A stretch of 64,000 nt of DNA from Paraflavisolibacter caeni (lineage in GTDB: Bacteria > Bacteroidota > Bacteroidia > Chitinophagales > Chitinophagaceae). Made by a program: the position numbers and the translations under genes. The DNA is taken from positions 124,001 to 188,000 of the forward strand of contig NZ_JAOTIF010000004.1 in NCBI RefSeq assembly GCF_025628885.1. Direction: 5' to 3'. The notes beneath the pieces are model-generated. The model saw only the letters and a list, made by a program, of their open reading frames with translations, did not search any database and had not been told where the DNA came from. Positions within the stretch are counted from its first letter, which is position 1, and the number at the start of each line of letters is the position of its first letter. Below, piece after piece: positions 50,996 to 60,752 of this stretch.

Positions 50996-52237
50996 ATGAC
51001 TACTCTATTCATAAATATTAAATTACTGGTGAATGTTCGCAACGATTCAAAGTTGTTGAGAGGTAGTGACTTACAAAATCTTCCTTGCATTGAAAATGCC
51101 TTTCTATTAATAGAGGATCATGTCATCGCAGATTTTGGCTTCATGCACCAGATACCGCCATCCTACCTGAAAATTCCTGCTACATTTGAAGTTACTGGTA
51201 AAATGATACTTCCTTCTTGGTGCGATAGCCATACCCATCTGGTTTTTGCTGGTAGCCGGGAAAAAGAATTTATTGACAAGATCAAGGGACTTACATATGC
51301 TGAAATAGCCGCAAAAGGCGGAGGTATTCTCAATTCCGCTAAAAAGTTAAATGTCACCTCGGAGGAAGATTTGTTCATACAATCCTATAAAAGATTGCAG
51401 GAAGTAATAAAACTGGGTACAGGTGCCATAGAGATCAAAAGTGGTTATGGGTTGTCGGTAGAAGGTGAATTGAAAATGCTGAGGGTAATTCAACGGCTCA
51501 AAAGCACTACTAGGATACCGATCAAGTCTACTTTTTTAGGAGCACACGCAATTCCCTCTGAATTCCTGGAAAACCGGGAAGAATATATTCAATTAATAAT
51601 CGAAGAAATGTTACCTAGGATTGGACAGGAAAAGTTAGCAGATTATATTGATGTATTTTGTGAAAAAGGTTTTTTTTCTACCGAAGACACCCAGAAGCTT
51701 TGCAAAGCAGGGGAACAATATGGTTTAAAGCCTAAAATACATGCCAACCAACTCAGTGCTTCAGGAGCCGTTCAAGTAGGAGTGAAGATGAATGCAGTTT
51801 CTGTAGATCATTTGGAAGTTATGGATGAAGAAGCCACTAAAGCGCTTTCCAATGCATCTACGATTGGTACATTGTTGCCTACAGCAGCTTTCTTTCTACG
51901 AATGCCTTACCAACCTGCTAGGGAACTGATTAATTCTGGTTGTGCCATAGCTTTAGCTTCTGATTTTAACCCCGGTTCCTCACCATCTGGCAATATGAAT
52001 TTTGTTGTGGCTTTAAGTTGCATTCAGATGCGGATGCTGCCTGAAGAAGCCATCAATGCTGCAACGATCAATGGCGCATTTGCAATGGAAGTACAAAATA
52101 TTGCTGGCAGCATTACAAAGGGCAAACTGGCCAACCTTATCTTGACACAAGAAATCCCTTCTCTTGATTACATTCCCTATTCTTTTGGTCATCATTTAAT
52201 TGAAAAGGTGATGCTGGCCGGTGATTGGGTCAACTAA
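50996..52237 (+). CDS. hutI: Imidazolonepropionase
   Basis: 413 residues of the amidohydrolase superfamily. Signatures: KMILPSWCDSHTHLVFAGSR (first His pair of the metal site), GAIEIKSGYGLSVEGELKML, KIHANQLSASGAVQVGVKMN and VSVDHLEVMDEE, then IALASDFNPGSSPSGNMNFV with the last metal Asp. The enzyme opens the imidazolone ring in histidine degradation to give formimidoylglutamate. A formimidoylglutamase-like enzyme is encoded at 17684; the other hut genes (hutH, hutU) are not in the window. Cytoplasmic. Confidence 0.96.
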   Translation: MTTLFINIKLLVNVRNDSKLLRGSDLQNLPCIENAFLLIEDHVIADFGFMHQIPPSYLKIPATFEVTGKMILPSWCDSHTHLVFAGSREKEFIDKIKGLTYAEIAAKGGGILNSAKKLNVTSEEDLFIQSYKRLQEVIKLGTGAIEIKSGYGLSVEGELKMLRVIQRLKSTTRIPIKSTFLGAHAIPSEFLENREEYIQLIIEEMLPRIGQEKLADYIDVFCEKGFFSTEDTQKLCKAGEQYGLKPKIHANQLSASGAVQVGVKMNAVSVDHLEVMDEEATKALSNASTIGTLLPTAAFFLRMPYQPARELINSGCAIALASDFNPGSSPSGNMNFVVALSCIQMRMLPEEAINAATINGAFAMEVQNIAGSITKGKLANLILTQEIPSLDYIPYSFGHHLIEKVMLAGDWVN

Positions 52238-52328
52238 GTTCCTGAATAACAAGCTCTACAATTCCTGCTGGCATTATTTTAGAAGAAACAAAGAGACAAA
52301 CCTTGATTTTTAATTTAAACCTATGATT

Positions 52329-52658
52329 ATGAAAAAACTTACAGGTATCATTTGTTTTGCGTTGATCCTCGGCTTTTCTTCTGCAGCCAATGCTCAGGAT
52401 GCCGATGATTCAAAAGTGAAAAAAGAGGTGAAAGAAGGCGCCCATGCAGTAGAGAAAGGAGCAAAAAAAACCGGGCAAAAAACTGCAGAAGTCGCCTCAA
52501 AGGGCAAAGCCAAAGTCACAGACGAAGTATACAAGGACAAAGTTGGTCCTAATGGCGAAACCATATACATAGACAATCACTCAAAGTATTACTGGGTTGA
52601 TAAAAAAGGACACAGACATTATGTTACTGAGGCTCAACTCAAAGCTAAAGTAGATTGA
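52329..52658 (+). CDS. Small secreted lysine-rich protein
   Basis: 109 residues from the second ATG (MKKLTGIICFALI); the first ATG at 52323 adds only Met-Ile. Signal peptide ends at SAANAQDAD. Residues 35-75 are a Lys-rich amphipathic stretch (KVKKEVKEGAHAVEKGAKKT), and the C-terminal part is a small motif with Tyr, Asp and His (TIYIDNHSKYYWVDKKGHRH). The latter resembles the short PBCV-type basic adaptor-like repeats seen in secreted Bacteroidota proteins; function unknown. A strong terminator follows immediately. Confidence 0.7.
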   Translation: MKKLTGIICFALILGFSSAANAQDADDSKVKKEVKEGAHAVEKGAKKTGQKTAEVASKGKAKVTDEVYKDKVGPNGETIYIDNHSKYYWVDKKGHRHYVTEAQLKAKVD

Positions 52659-52659
52659 A

Positions 52660-52686
52660 AAAATAGCCCTTTCTTAGGGCTATTTT
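52660..52686 (+). terminator. Rho-independent terminator
   Basis: AAAATAGCCCT (52660-52670) pairs perfectly with AGGGCTATTTT (52676-52686) with a 5-base loop and a following T-rich end. It closes the small secreted protein gene and insulates the hydrogenase operon downstream. Confidence 0.9.
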
Positions 52687-52765
52687 CATTATAAAAATCA
52701 TTTGTCCTGAATAGATCATTCCTGATCGTTATTGAATAACAATGAAAAACCACCTATATTCAAAA

Positions 52766-52781
52766 CATGATAAAAGTCATG
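52766..52781. promoter_or_regulatory. Palindrome upstream of the hydrogenase operon
   Basis: CATGA at 52766-52770 and TCATG at 52777-52781 flank six bases. A 16-bp dyad of this kind fits the size of a Crp/Fnr-family operator, and two regulator genes of that family are in the window. The hoxE start is 129 bases downstream. It does not match the E. coli FNR consensus, so the assignment is weak. Confidence 0.3.
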
Positions 52782-52909
52782 AAAACAGTTGAATGGGATG
52801 ATATACATTTATAGGAACATACCTACTCCAATGCATTATTCTTTTCCAATTTAGGTACCCCATTTCTTCCTGACGTTTGCAAATTCATATCACTTAATCA
52901 TTCGCCATC

Positions 52910-53419
52910 ATGAAAAGTGGATCATCCCTATTGGATGCTGAACTCCACAAAACAGATCCAAGAGTAAAATTGATCGCTGCAAAACTCAAAAAGGAGAATT
53001 TTAAGCCTGATGCATTGATTGAAGTTTTGCATACAGCACAAAATGTTTATGGACACCTGCCACTGAATGTATTGGCATATATATCCAAAGCACTTAGCCT
53101 TCCACCTTCAAGGGTTTATTCAACCGTTACTTTTTATCACTTCTTTTCTCTTAAATCAAAGGGTGAGCATACTTGCCTGGTATGTACCGGTACTGCATGC
53201 TATGTGAAAGGAGCCCAGGTTATTTTGAATGAAATTGAAAGTAAAATAGGGTTAAGGCCTGGACAAGTATCCGCCGATAACCAACTAGGAATCCAGGTAG
53301 CGCGCTGTATTGGCGCATGCGGGCTTGCACCTGCCGTTGTACTGGATGACGAAGTGCAAGGAAAAGTAACACTTGGAGAAATCATCAATAAGATCATCGA
53401 TAAAATGGCTGCAAAATGA
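52910..53419 (+). CDS. hoxE: Hydrogenase diaphorase subunit HoxE (NuoE-like)
   Basis: 169 residues, NuoE-like with a thioredoxin-fold [2Fe-2S] site: Cys92, Cys97, Cys133 and Cys137 ([22 protein letters not shown]). HoxE is the smallest subunit of the HoxEFU diaphorase, which passes electrons between NAD(P)H and the hydrogenase. Its presence makes this the five-subunit cyanobacterial-like HoxEFUYH type, unlike the four-subunit HoxFUYH enzyme of Ralstonia. It overlaps hoxF by 4 bases (ATGA), so translation is coupled. It starts 223 bases after the preceding terminator and is the first gene of the operon. Confidence 0.93.
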   Translation: MKSGSSLLDAELHKTDPRVKLIAAKLKKENFKPDALIEVLHTAQNVYGHLPLNVLAYISKALSLPPSRVYSTVTFYHFFSLKSKGEHTCLVCTGTACYVKGAQVILNEIESKIGLRPGQVSADNQLGIQVARCIGACGLAPAVVLDDEVQGKVTLGEIINKIIDKMAAK

Positions 53420-55101
53420 ACAGGCAAGACCTGAAAACAATCATCTATGCTGAAAAAGCAAAGGTGGAAAACAACAAATACAAACATAAAATTGGTGTTT
53501 GCTGTGGTGCCGGCTGTATCTCTTCCGGATCTGAAGAAGTATTGAAAAAACTGCAGGAAGAAGTGACAACCAGGGGGTTAGATCATGATGTGGAGATCAT
53601 TCCTACAGGCTGTATGGGACCCTGCAACCAGGGGCCTCTGATGAAATACTTACCGGACCATACTATTTACCAGAAAGTGGACTGCTCCAATATTGCTGCG
53701 ATTGTTCAAAGTCAAATTATAGATAAAAAGCCTATTGAACATTTACTGCTTTTTGCTGATACCCGGGAAAAACCGTTTAGAGATGCCCGGGAAGACCCCT
53801 TCTTTAAAAGCCAATTGAAAATTGTGTTGAGAAACTGTGGCCAACTTAATCCTGAAAGAATTGAAGATTTCCTCGTTCATGACGGATACCAGGCTTTAGA
53901 CAAAACATTGTGTGAAATGAGCCCCGAAGATGTCATCGCAGAGATCAAACACAGTCGATTACGTGGTAGGGGTGGGGCCGGTTACCCAACTGGCTTAAAA
54001 TGGGAAACAGTTTATAAATATGTGAACGACCAGAAATACGTGATTTGTAACGGCGATGAAGGTGATCCTGGAGCTTTTATGGACCGTAGCGTGCTGGAAG
54101 GAAATCCACACAGGGTTTTGGAAGGGATGGCCATTGCTGGTTATGCTATTGGCGCTACAAAGGGATATGCCTACATAAGAGGTGAATATCCCCTGGCTAT
54201 TAAGCGCTTTGAAACAGCAATTAAACAGGCCCGGAAAATGGGCTTATTAGGTACAGACATTTTAGGAAGTAATTTCTCTTTTGACGTGGAAGTGCGCATA
54301 GGCGCCGGAGCATTTGTATGCGGTGAAGAAACAGCCCTGATCGCTTCAATCGAAGGCAAAAGAGGCACGCCAAGACCCCGTCCTCCTTTCCCGGCAGAAT
54401 TTGGTTTGTGGGGAAAACCTACATTGATTAATAATGTGGAAACCTTTGCCAGTATATCACCTATCATTATAAATGGCGGAGAGTGGTACAGTGAAATCGG
54501 TACACCTAAAAGTGCAGGAACAAAGGTTTTTGCACTGGCAGGCAAGATCAATTATTCAGGATTGATCGAAGTGCCAATGGGTACCTCACTTCGTGAAATA
54601 GTTTTTGATATTGGCGGAGGCATGCAAGGAGGAGGAGAATTTAAGGCCGCTCAAACCGGGGGGCCTTCCGGAGGTTGTATTCCCGCAGGACACCTGGATG
54701 TAAAAATGGATTATGAAGCCTTAACAAATTTGGGCTCTATTATGGGCTCCGGCGGTTTGATCATTATGGACCAAACTTCAGATATGGTAGATGTTGCTCG
54801 ATTTTTCATGGAATTCTGTATGGATGAAAGTTGTGGTAAATGCCTTCCTTGCCGGGTTGGGACCAAAATGATGTGCGACCTGCTTCAAAAGATCTGCGAC
54901 AATAGAGCAACACAGATTGACCTGGATCGCCTGGAAGAATTAGCTATTTATGTGAAAGAGACCAGTTTGTGCGGACTGGGTGGATCTGCACCAAATCCTT
55001 TATTGAGTACACTACGGCATTTCAGGAATGAGTATCAAAACCGTTTAATCAGGCATGAACAAAAAGATCAAATTGAAGTACCATCAAATATACAGGTATG
55101 A
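53416..55101 (+). CDS. hoxF: Hydrogenase diaphorase subunit HoxF (NAD- and FMN-binding)
   Basis: 561 residues. The N-terminal 110 residues hold a second [2Fe-2S] thioredoxin-fold site ([13 protein letters not shown] and [11 protein letters not shown]). The flavin/NAD core follows: [15 protein letters not shown] at about 182-196, [40 protein letters not shown] and TLINNVETF. The [4Fe-4S] site is [12 protein letters not shown] at about 473, with a further Cys in TSLCGLGG. These match NuoF/HoxF and show that the subunit should bind FMN and oxidise or reduce NAD(P). It overlaps hoxU by 4 bases. Confidence 0.95.
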   Translation: MNRQDLKTIIYAEKAKVENNKYKHKIGVCCGAGCISSGSEEVLKKLQEEVTTRGLDHDVEIIPTGCMGPCNQGPLMKYLPDHTIYQKVDCSNIAAIVQSQIIDKKPIEHLLLFADTREKPFRDAREDPFFKSQLKIVLRNCGQLNPERIEDFLVHDGYQALDKTLCEMSPEDVIAEIKHSRLRGRGGAGYPTGLKWETVYKYVNDQKYVICNGDEGDPGAFMDRSVLEGNPHRVLEGMAIAGYAIGATKGYAYIRGEYPLAIKRFETAIKQARKMGLLGTDILGSNFSFDVEVRIGAGAFVCGEETALIASIEGKRGTPRPRPPFPAEFGLWGKPTLINNVETFASISPIIINGGEWYSEIGTPKSAGTKVFALAGKINYSGLIEVPMGTSLREIVFDIGGGMQGGGEFKAAQTGGPSGGCIPAGHLDVKMDYEALTNLGSIMGSGGLIIMDQTSDMVDVARFFMEFCMDESCGKCLPCRVGTKMMCDLLQKICDNRATQIDLDRLEELAIYVKETSLCGLGGSAPNPLLSTLRHFRNEYQNRLIRHEQKDQIEVPSNIQV

Positions 55102-55805
55102 ACAAGTTAACCATCTATATTGATGATAAACAATTCCAGGCTGAACCTGGCAAATCAATTTTGGAAGTATGCAGGGAGCATGATATTGAGATCCTAACCA
55201 TGTGCCATTTGAAGGGAGTGAATGATGTAGGGGCCTGCCGCCTGTGCCTGGTGGAAATAGAAGGTATGAGTAAGCTGTTATCTGCCTGTACCACAAAGAT
55301 TACAGCAAATATGGTTATACATACAAAAACAGAACGGATAAAAAAATACCAGCGCATTACAACCGAATTGTTCTTTGCAGAGCGTAACCATGTTTGTGCC
55401 GTATGTGTGGCTAATGGTACCTGTGAATTGCAGGATTTGGGCTATAAAGTAGGTATGGATCATATCCGTTATCCTTTCCTGTTTCCCAAATGTGAGGTGG
55501 ATACCTCTCATCCCTGGTATGTAATGGACCAAAATCGCTGTATCATGTGTACCCGTTGCGTACGGGTTTGCAATGAAGTAGAGGGTGCTCATAACTGGGA
55601 TGTGAAGAATAGGGGGTACCAAGTTAGGATCATTTCTGATTTCGATACCCCCTGGGGTGAATCTATAACCTGTACTTCCTGCGGCAAATGCCTCCAAGCC
55701 TGCCCGACAGGTGCATTATGGCCCAAAGCTATCGTACAGGGACAAATGAAAAAGAATCCGGAAATTATTGATGAACTAATGGAAAGAAGAAAGATGATTT
55801 TGTGA
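55098..55805 (+). CDS. hoxU: Hydrogenase diaphorase subunit HoxU (iron-sulfur)
   Basis: 235 residues. A ferredoxin-like [2Fe-2S] domain comes first ([20 protein letters not shown], then SACTTKI), then a NuoG-type region ([20 protein letters not shown]), and two [4Fe-4S] clusters ([27 protein letters not shown]). It links the flavin subunit to the hydrogenase module. Short relative to NuoG because the molybdopterin-type domain is absent, which is normal for HoxU. It overlaps hoxF by 4 bases and is followed 31 bases later by hoxY. Confidence 0.94.
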   Translation: MNKLTIYIDDKQFQAEPGKSILEVCREHDIEILTMCHLKGVNDVGACRLCLVEIEGMSKLLSACTTKITANMVIHTKTERIKKYQRITTELFFAERNHVCAVCVANGTCELQDLGYKVGMDHIRYPFLFPKCEVDTSHPWYVMDQNRCIMCTRCVRVCNEVEGAHNWDVKNRGYQVRIISDFDTPWGESITCTSCGKCLQACPTGALWPKAIVQGQMKKNPEIIDELMERRKMIL

Positions 55806-55836
55806 TGGCTTTAATTACAAATTAAATGATGATCAC

Positions 55837-56379
55837 ATGAACAGGAAAAAAATAGCTACGGTTTGGTTGGGTGGTTGTTCTGGTTGCCACATGTCACTGC
55901 TTGACATAGATGAACTGATTCTTGAGGTGGCTAAGCTGGCAGATATTGTAAAAAGTCCTATTGTTGACTGTAAAGAATTGCCCGATGTGGATATCGCATT
56001 GATAGAAGGTTCGGTGACCAGCGATGAGCATATGAACGAATTATTACACATCCGCAAGCATGCGAAAGTTTTGGTTGCATTAGGCGATTGCGCTGTGATG
56101 ACGAATGTAACCGGCATGCGCAATTACTTTCCGTTAAAAGAAGTATTTGATGCTGCTTATGTTGATGCGGTAAGTAATGATTCTGAAGGCAGTGTGCCAG
56201 GTCATCCCGCCTTATTGCACCTGAACGATAAGGTAGTGCCACTGCCGGAAGTTGTGGATGTTGATTTCGTGATACCCGGCTGTCCTCCTGGTGCTGATGC
56301 CATTTTTTATGTGCTTTCTGAATTCTTGAATGATCGTATTCCTGATTTAAACGAAACCAAAAAGTTGAGATATGGATAA
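55837..56379 (+). CDS. hoxY: [NiFe]-hydrogenase small subunit HoxY
   Basis: 180 residues, the short small-subunit type with one [4Fe-4S] cluster next to the active site: WLGGCSGCHMSLLDID (Cys14 and Cys17), LGDCAVMTNV and PGCPPGADAIF. The absence of a Tat leader and of the extra cluster-binding C-terminal part shows that it is cytoplasmic and belongs to group 3 enzymes. It overlaps hoxH by 8 bases. The proximal cluster would pass electrons from the NiFe site to HoxU. Confidence 0.95.
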   Translation: MNRKKIATVWLGGCSGCHMSLLDIDELILEVAKLADIVKSPIVDCKELPDVDIALIEGSVTSDEHMNELLHIRKHAKVLVALGDCAVMTNVTGMRNYFPLKEVFDAAYVDAVSNDSEGSVPGHPALLHLNDKVVPLPEVVDVDFVIPGCPPGADAIFYVLSEFLNDRIPDLNETKKLRYG

Positions 56380-57811
56380 CTTGGTTAAAAGAACAATATC
56401 AATTTCACCTGTCACACGGATTGAAGGGCATGCAAAGATCTCGATTCAATTAGATGAAAACGGGCAGGTTAGTGATGCTTTATTCCATGTGAATGAATTC
56501 CGGGGCTTTGAAAAGTTTTGCGAAGGCAGGATGTACACCGAAATGCCAATTATAACACCCCGTATTTGTGGTATTTGTCCGGTAAGCCATTCCATTGCCA
56601 GTGTTAAAGCCTGTGAAATGATACAAGGCATTCAGCCTGCATATACAGGAAACTTAATCAGAAGATTGATTCATATAGGCCAGAATATTTCATCTCACGC
56701 ACTCTCTTTTTTCCATTTATCCTCACCAGACTTCTTACTTGGATATGACTGTGATCCTGCCAAACGCAACATTCTTGGATTGGCTGAGCAATATCCGGAA
56801 ATAGCCCTTAGAGGAATCAGGTTACGCAAATTCGGACAAGAAATAAGTGAACGAATCACTGGAAAAAAGGTCCATAGTGGGGGGATTGCTCCGGGTGGTA
56901 TGGCATTCCCATTAACAGAAGAAGCCCGGAAAGCACTGATAAAATGGATACCAGAGGCGATAGAAACGGTCCAACTTGGATTGAATATCTTAAAGAAGTT
57001 TCACGATGAAAACTTCAAATTCGTACAAACCTTTGCCGCATCACCAACCTTGTACTTGGGTACAGTAGGACCAGATGGAGAGGCGGAATTGTATGATGGA
57101 AAGTTGCGGTTTATGGACGCAGATGGAACCATCCTCCATGACCAGGCTGATCCTAAAACATATCTTGACTTGATCGCTGAACGTTCTGTAGACTGGTCCT
57201 ACTTAAAATACCCCTATTACAAACCTTACGGCTTTGAAAAAGGATTTTATAGGGTAGGTCCGCTGGCTCGATTGAATGTGGCTTCAAAAATGAAGACGCC
57301 CCTCGCACAAAGGGAATTTGAGGACTTTAAAGCATTAGGAAATGGCAAACCCGTTCATGGTACTTTTTATTATCATTATGCCCGTTTGATTGAAGCCTTG
57401 TCCAGTGTGGAGGAAGCTGAATGGTTGTTGAACAATCCGGAAATCACTTCAGGGAATATTCAAACGCATGGACAGTGGAACTTTCCTGAGGGTATTGGCT
57501 GTTCTGAAGCCCCAAGGGGAACATTGTTTCATCATTATATCACAGATGAAACGGGCAAATTGCTTAAAGTAAACCTGTTGATCGCAACCGGACAGAATAA
57601 TCCTGCTATGAACCGTTCCATTACCGACGTTGCCAGGCAATATGTGGATGGCAATAATATGAAAGAAAGCATGCTGAACAGGGTAGAATCTGCGATCCGT
57701 TGTTATGATCCTTGTTTGTCTTGTTCTACACATGCAATGGGCTCGATGCCTATGGCTATTGAATTGAAAAATGCAGATGGAATGATTATAAAAGTATTGG
57801 AAAGAATTTAA
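56372..57811 (+). CDS. hoxH: [NiFe]-hydrogenase large subunit HoxH
   Basis: 479 residues. Both nickel-binding pairs are present: Cys66 and Cys69 in the L1 motif ([19 protein letters not shown]) and Cys448 and Cys451 in the L2 motif ([10 protein letters not shown]). The chain continues for 25 residues past His454 ([20 protein letters not shown] and so on), the usual peptide removed by an endopeptidase after nickel insertion. Other conserved parts are [13 protein letters not shown] and SGGIAPGGM. The L1/L2 wording and the HoxEFUY partners place it in group 3d (bidirectional, NAD(P)-linked). The gene ends 8 bases from the convergent protease gene. Confidence 0.96.
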   Translation: MDNLVKRTISISPVTRIEGHAKISIQLDENGQVSDALFHVNEFRGFEKFCEGRMYTEMPIITPRICGICPVSHSIASVKACEMIQGIQPAYTGNLIRRLIHIGQNISSHALSFFHLSSPDFLLGYDCDPAKRNILGLAEQYPEIALRGIRLRKFGQEISERITGKKVHSGGIAPGGMAFPLTEEARKALIKWIPEAIETVQLGLNILKKFHDENFKFVQTFAASPTLYLGTVGPDGEAELYDGKLRFMDADGTILHDQADPKTYLDLIAERSVDWSYLKYPYYKPYGFEKGFYRVGPLARLNVASKMKTPLAQREFEDFKALGNGKPVHGTFYYHYARLIEALSSVEEAEWLLNNPEITSGNIQTHGQWNFPEGIGCSEAPRGTLFHHYITDETGKLLKVNLLIATGQNNPAMNRSITDVARQYVDGNNMKESMLNRVESAIRCYDPCLSCSTHAMGSMPMAIELKNADGMIIKVLERI

Positions 57812-57819
57812 AAATGCTT

Positions 57820-58275
57820 TTATTGCATAGCCCTAATCCAGTTTTTGATCAATTGCAAGGCCTTGTAAGCATTTGAGATTGCTGTTTCAGAAAGTAGATC
57901 GCCAGTCTCGAAATTCACTCCTTTGATAGCACAGGAATATATAGATAAGTTTCTCCCGTAAATTTTAACGGCAAGTGCCTTTAACATATCTGCATTCATA
58001 TGATGAGACGATGATAAAACCTGCATTTCATCTTTTTCTACCAGATGTAAGGCTGCGTCATCTCCGTAAAGCGATGCGTCAACGATTAGAACATGCTTGT
58101 AAGCAAGCAGTTCTTCTATGATATCTGTATTCAATTGATGAACCGTAAGGGTTTTAACGCCAGGCACATCCAATTCCTCTATCATGCAACATACAAAGGA
58201 ACCAAGACCATCGTCCGAACGGATGATATTGCCAACACCAACAATGGCTATATGGTTTGTTCTAGTTTTTTCCAT
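57820..58275 (-). CDS. hoxW: Hydrogenase maturation endopeptidase (HoxW-like)
   Basis: 151 residues of the HycI/HoxW/HupD protease fold: GVGNIIRSDDGLGSFVCCMI with the conserved Asp of the nickel-sensing site, LIVDASLYGDDAALHLV with the second Asp, and SSHHMNADMLKALAVK with the His. It should remove the 25-residue tail of HoxH after nickel insertion. It faces hoxH head-on but is read with the hyp genes: hypE stops 9 bases before its start. Naming it hoxW is inference from the hox context. Confidence 0.9.
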   Translation of the reverse strand: MEKTRTNHIAIVGVGNIIRSDDGLGSFVCCMIEELDVPGVKTLTVHQLNTDIIEELLAYKHVLIVDASLYGDDAALHLVEKDEMQVLSSSHHMNADMLKALAVKIYGRNLSIYSCAIKGVNFETGDLLSETAISNAYKALQLIKNWIRAMQ

Positions 58276-58284
58276 ATGGATGTA

Positions 58285-59325
58285 TCAGCAGATCCTGGGT
58301 AATTGTTCACCGGTAAGCGGAGTCACAATTCTTCTTCCTCCAATTCGGCTTTTCATGACAACTTTACCCGGGTGCTCGCATGTGACAGCACCAATAATAG
58401 CGGCGTTTCTGCCGTTTGCATCTAACCTTAGTAGCTCCAGGAAATCACCTGCAGCTTCCTTCTGTACGATCGCAACAAATATGCCTTCATTAGCCACATA
58501 TAAGGGGTCCAGCCCTAGCAGCTCGCAAGCACCTTCTACCTGTTCCTCAATTGGGATCAGCTGCTGGTCAATGTCATAACCCCAATGGGTAACAGCCGCT
58601 ACCTCGTTTAATACGGATGCCAGGCCTCCTCGGGTGGGATCACGGAAGAATTTTATAGCATTTCCAAAACCATCCAGGAGTTTAGCTGTTGTATGATTGA
58701 GATTTATAGTGTCGCTTTGAATCGTTGTCTCGAATTCCAGTCCTTTTCTGACACTCATAATAGCTATACCATGTGTGGCAATGTTCCCACTGATAATGAT
58801 TTGATCTCCAGGTACAATGTGGTTGTGATGGATCTGGGCTTTAGGATGTATCAATCCAATTCCTGATGTATTGATAAACAATTGATCTCCCTTTCCTTTT
58901 TCCACTACCTTGGTATCACCTGTCACAATTTGAACATTAGCCCGTTCTGCGGCTTCTTTGATACGCACCAGCACCTGCCAGAATTTCTCCATGAGTAAAC
59001 CCTCTTCAATAATAAAGGCCAATGAGAGGTATTTGGGGCAAGAACCACACATAGCCAGATCATTTACCGTTCCATTGACTGCCAAATCACCAATATTGCC
59101 TCCGGGAAAAAATATAGGTGAGATCACATAACTATCTGTGCTAAAAGCAACCGCTCCCGTCAGTCGAAAAAAAGCGCCATCATGTTGTTGGTCAAGAATG
59201 TCGTTTTTCAGTACCTCAAATACGCCACTTTTTAAGAGTTGCTGGGTAAGTTGTCCGCCACTACCATGACCTAATGAGATCATTTCAAAGTTAAATTTGG
59301 GAATTGGACATGACTGGATGATCAT
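58285..59325 (-). CDS. hypE: Hydrogenase maturation protein HypE
   Basis: 346 residues of the PurM-like fold. N-terminus ISLGHGSGGQLTQQLLKSGV, ATP-binding and core parts VAFSTDSYVISPIFFPGGNI, GDLAVNGTVNDLAMCGSCPK, DPTRGGLASVLNEVAAVTHW, and the C-terminal Cys in GEQLPRIC. That Cys is the thiol on which carbamoyl is turned into thiocyanate before CN is passed to iron. All conserved residues are present. It lies between hypD and the endopeptidase gene on the same strand. Confidence 0.96.
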   Translation of the reverse strand: MIIQSCPIPKFNFEMISLGHGSGGQLTQQLLKSGVFEVLKNDILDQQHDGAFFRLTGAVAFSTDSYVISPIFFPGGNIGDLAVNGTVNDLAMCGSCPKYLSLAFIIEEGLLMEKFWQVLVRIKEAAERANVQIVTGDTKVVEKGKGDQLFINTSGIGLIHPKAQIHHNHIVPGDQIIISGNIATHGIAIMSVRKGLEFETTIQSDTINLNHTTAKLLDGFGNAIKFFRDPTRGGLASVLNEVAAVTHWGYDIDQQLIPIEEQVEGACELLGLDPLYVANEGIFVAIVQKEAAGDFLELLRLDANGRNAAIIGAVTCEHPGKVVMKSRIGGRRIVTPLTGEQLPRIC

Positions 59326-59375
59326 GGAAAACAGTTTAAAAATTGATGATTGTTCCTCAATGTTCTTTATCCCTT

Positions 59376-60491
59376 TTAAATCTTAGTCTTTGAAACTTGT
59401 TTAAGTGTGGTCGCATAATGGTAATAAGCTGCGCAAGCCCCTTCGCTGCTTACCATCGGTGCTCCTATAGGAGTGTCAGGCTTGCAATTACTTCCAAAGT
59501 TGGGACATTGAAACGGCTTCTTCCGGCCTTTCATGATGTCACCACTGATACAGTCTCCAATTTCCTCTGTTTGAGGCAGGTGAAGGTTAAACTTCAAACG
59601 TGCATTAAATTGCCGGTATTGCTGTTTTACTTCATACCCACTTTGAGAAATTGTTCCAATCCCTCTCCACTTGCGGTCGCTTATTTCAAAAACAGTATTG
59701 ATGGTTTGTTTTGCCACGAGGTTTCCCGCTCTCTGAACAGCGCGGGCATATTGATTCTCTACTTTGTGCACACCTGTTTCCAGTTGAAGGATCGCCATGA
59801 GTATGCCCTGGAGAAGATCAACAGGTTCAAACCCTGTGACAACTATCGGGATCTTAAACTTCCTTGCGATCGGTTCATATGCTTCCAATCCCATGATGGT
59901 GCATACATGTCCTGCTGCTAAAAACGCATTTATTCTGTTTTCTTCATCTTCCAGTATGGCTTCCATAGCTGGGGGCACCAACACATGCGATGCCAAAATG
60001 GAATAATTCTGTACACCCATTTTATGAGCTTGCACCACGCTTAAAGCATTGGCTGGCGCTGTAGTTTCAAAGCCAACAGCAAAGAATACAACTTCTTTAT
60101 TAGGATGGTCTTTGGCAAGCAATACTGCTTCCAGCGGGGAGTACAATAGCCTCACATCCCCACCTTCCGCTTTTATTTCCAGCAGGCTTTTCTTTGATCC
60201 AGGTACCCGCAGCATATCTCCGAAAGAGCAAAGAATGACATTAGGTTGCTGGGCCAGGTAAATGGCTTCATCAATAACATCTGTGGAGGTGACACAAACC
60301 GGGCAACCAGGACCATGCACCATGGTAATTTGGGAAGGAAGCATTTCAAGAATACCATTCTTCACCAGGCTATGTGTTTGACCGCCGCAGATTTCCATTA
60401 AAGTCCAGGTCTTTGTTGTAATACGTTGAATTTCTTCCAGGTATTGTTGCACCAGGCCCGGGTTCCGGTATTCAGATAAGTACTTCATCAA
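59376..60491 (-). CDS. hypD: Hydrogenase maturation protein HypD
   Basis: 371 residues. Conserved parts: MEICGGQTHSLVKNGILEML and VHGPGCPVCVTSTDVIDEAI (Cys of the active site), FAVGFETTAPANA, and the iron-sulfur binding C-terminal region CPNFGSNCKPDTPIGAPMVS then EGACAAYYHY. HypD carries the iron that receives CN and CO. The ATG overlaps the hypC stop by 4 bases, which supports HypC-HypD co-synthesis. Complete length. Confidence 0.97.
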   Translation of the reverse strand: MMKYLSEYRNPGLVQQYLEEIQRITTKTWTLMEICGGQTHSLVKNGILEMLPSQITMVHGPGCPVCVTSTDVIDEAIYLAQQPNVILCSFGDMLRVPGSKKSLLEIKAEGGDVRLLYSPLEAVLLAKDHPNKEVVFFAVGFETTAPANALSVVQAHKMGVQNYSILASHVLVPPAMEAILEDEENRINAFLAAGHVCTIMGLEAYEPIARKFKIPIVVTGFEPVDLLQGILMAILQLETGVHKVENQYARAVQRAGNLVAKQTINTVFEISDRKWRGIGTISQSGYEVKQQYRQFNARLKFNLHLPQTEEIGDCISGDIMKGRKKPFQCPNFGSNCKPDTPIGAPMVSSEGACAAYYHYATTLKQVSKTKI

Positions 60492-60742
60492 TCACTAGGT
60501 TTAATTTCTTCCAACTCACCCATTTGCTGCAGATAGGCGAATGTTTGCCGCGCTTCCTCTTCATCTACCTTGCAGATGGCAACACCTACATGTACCAACA
60601 CGTAATCACCAACAGTCGCCTCAGGTACCATACATAAATTAACTTCTTTAACGATCCCGCTAAAGGAAACCTTTCCTTGTCGGAATGTTTCATCTACAGG
60701 ACTGACGATAGAAAGAATTTTTCCAGGTATAGCTAAACACAT
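60488..60742 (-). CDS. hypC: Hydrogenase maturation chaperone HypC
   Basis: 84 residues starting MCLAIPGKILSIVSP, where Cys2 is the residue needed to hold iron and bind the large subunit precursor. VGDYVLVHVGVAICKVDEEE is the rest of the small barrel. Normal length. It lies 10 bases after hypF and overlaps hypD by 4 bases. Confidence 0.97.
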   Translation of the reverse strand: MCLAIPGKILSIVSPVDETFRQGKVSFSGIVKEVNLCMVPEATVGDYVLVHVGVAICKVDEEEARQTFAYLQQMGELEEIKPSD

Positions 60743-60752
60743 TGGTAAGATT

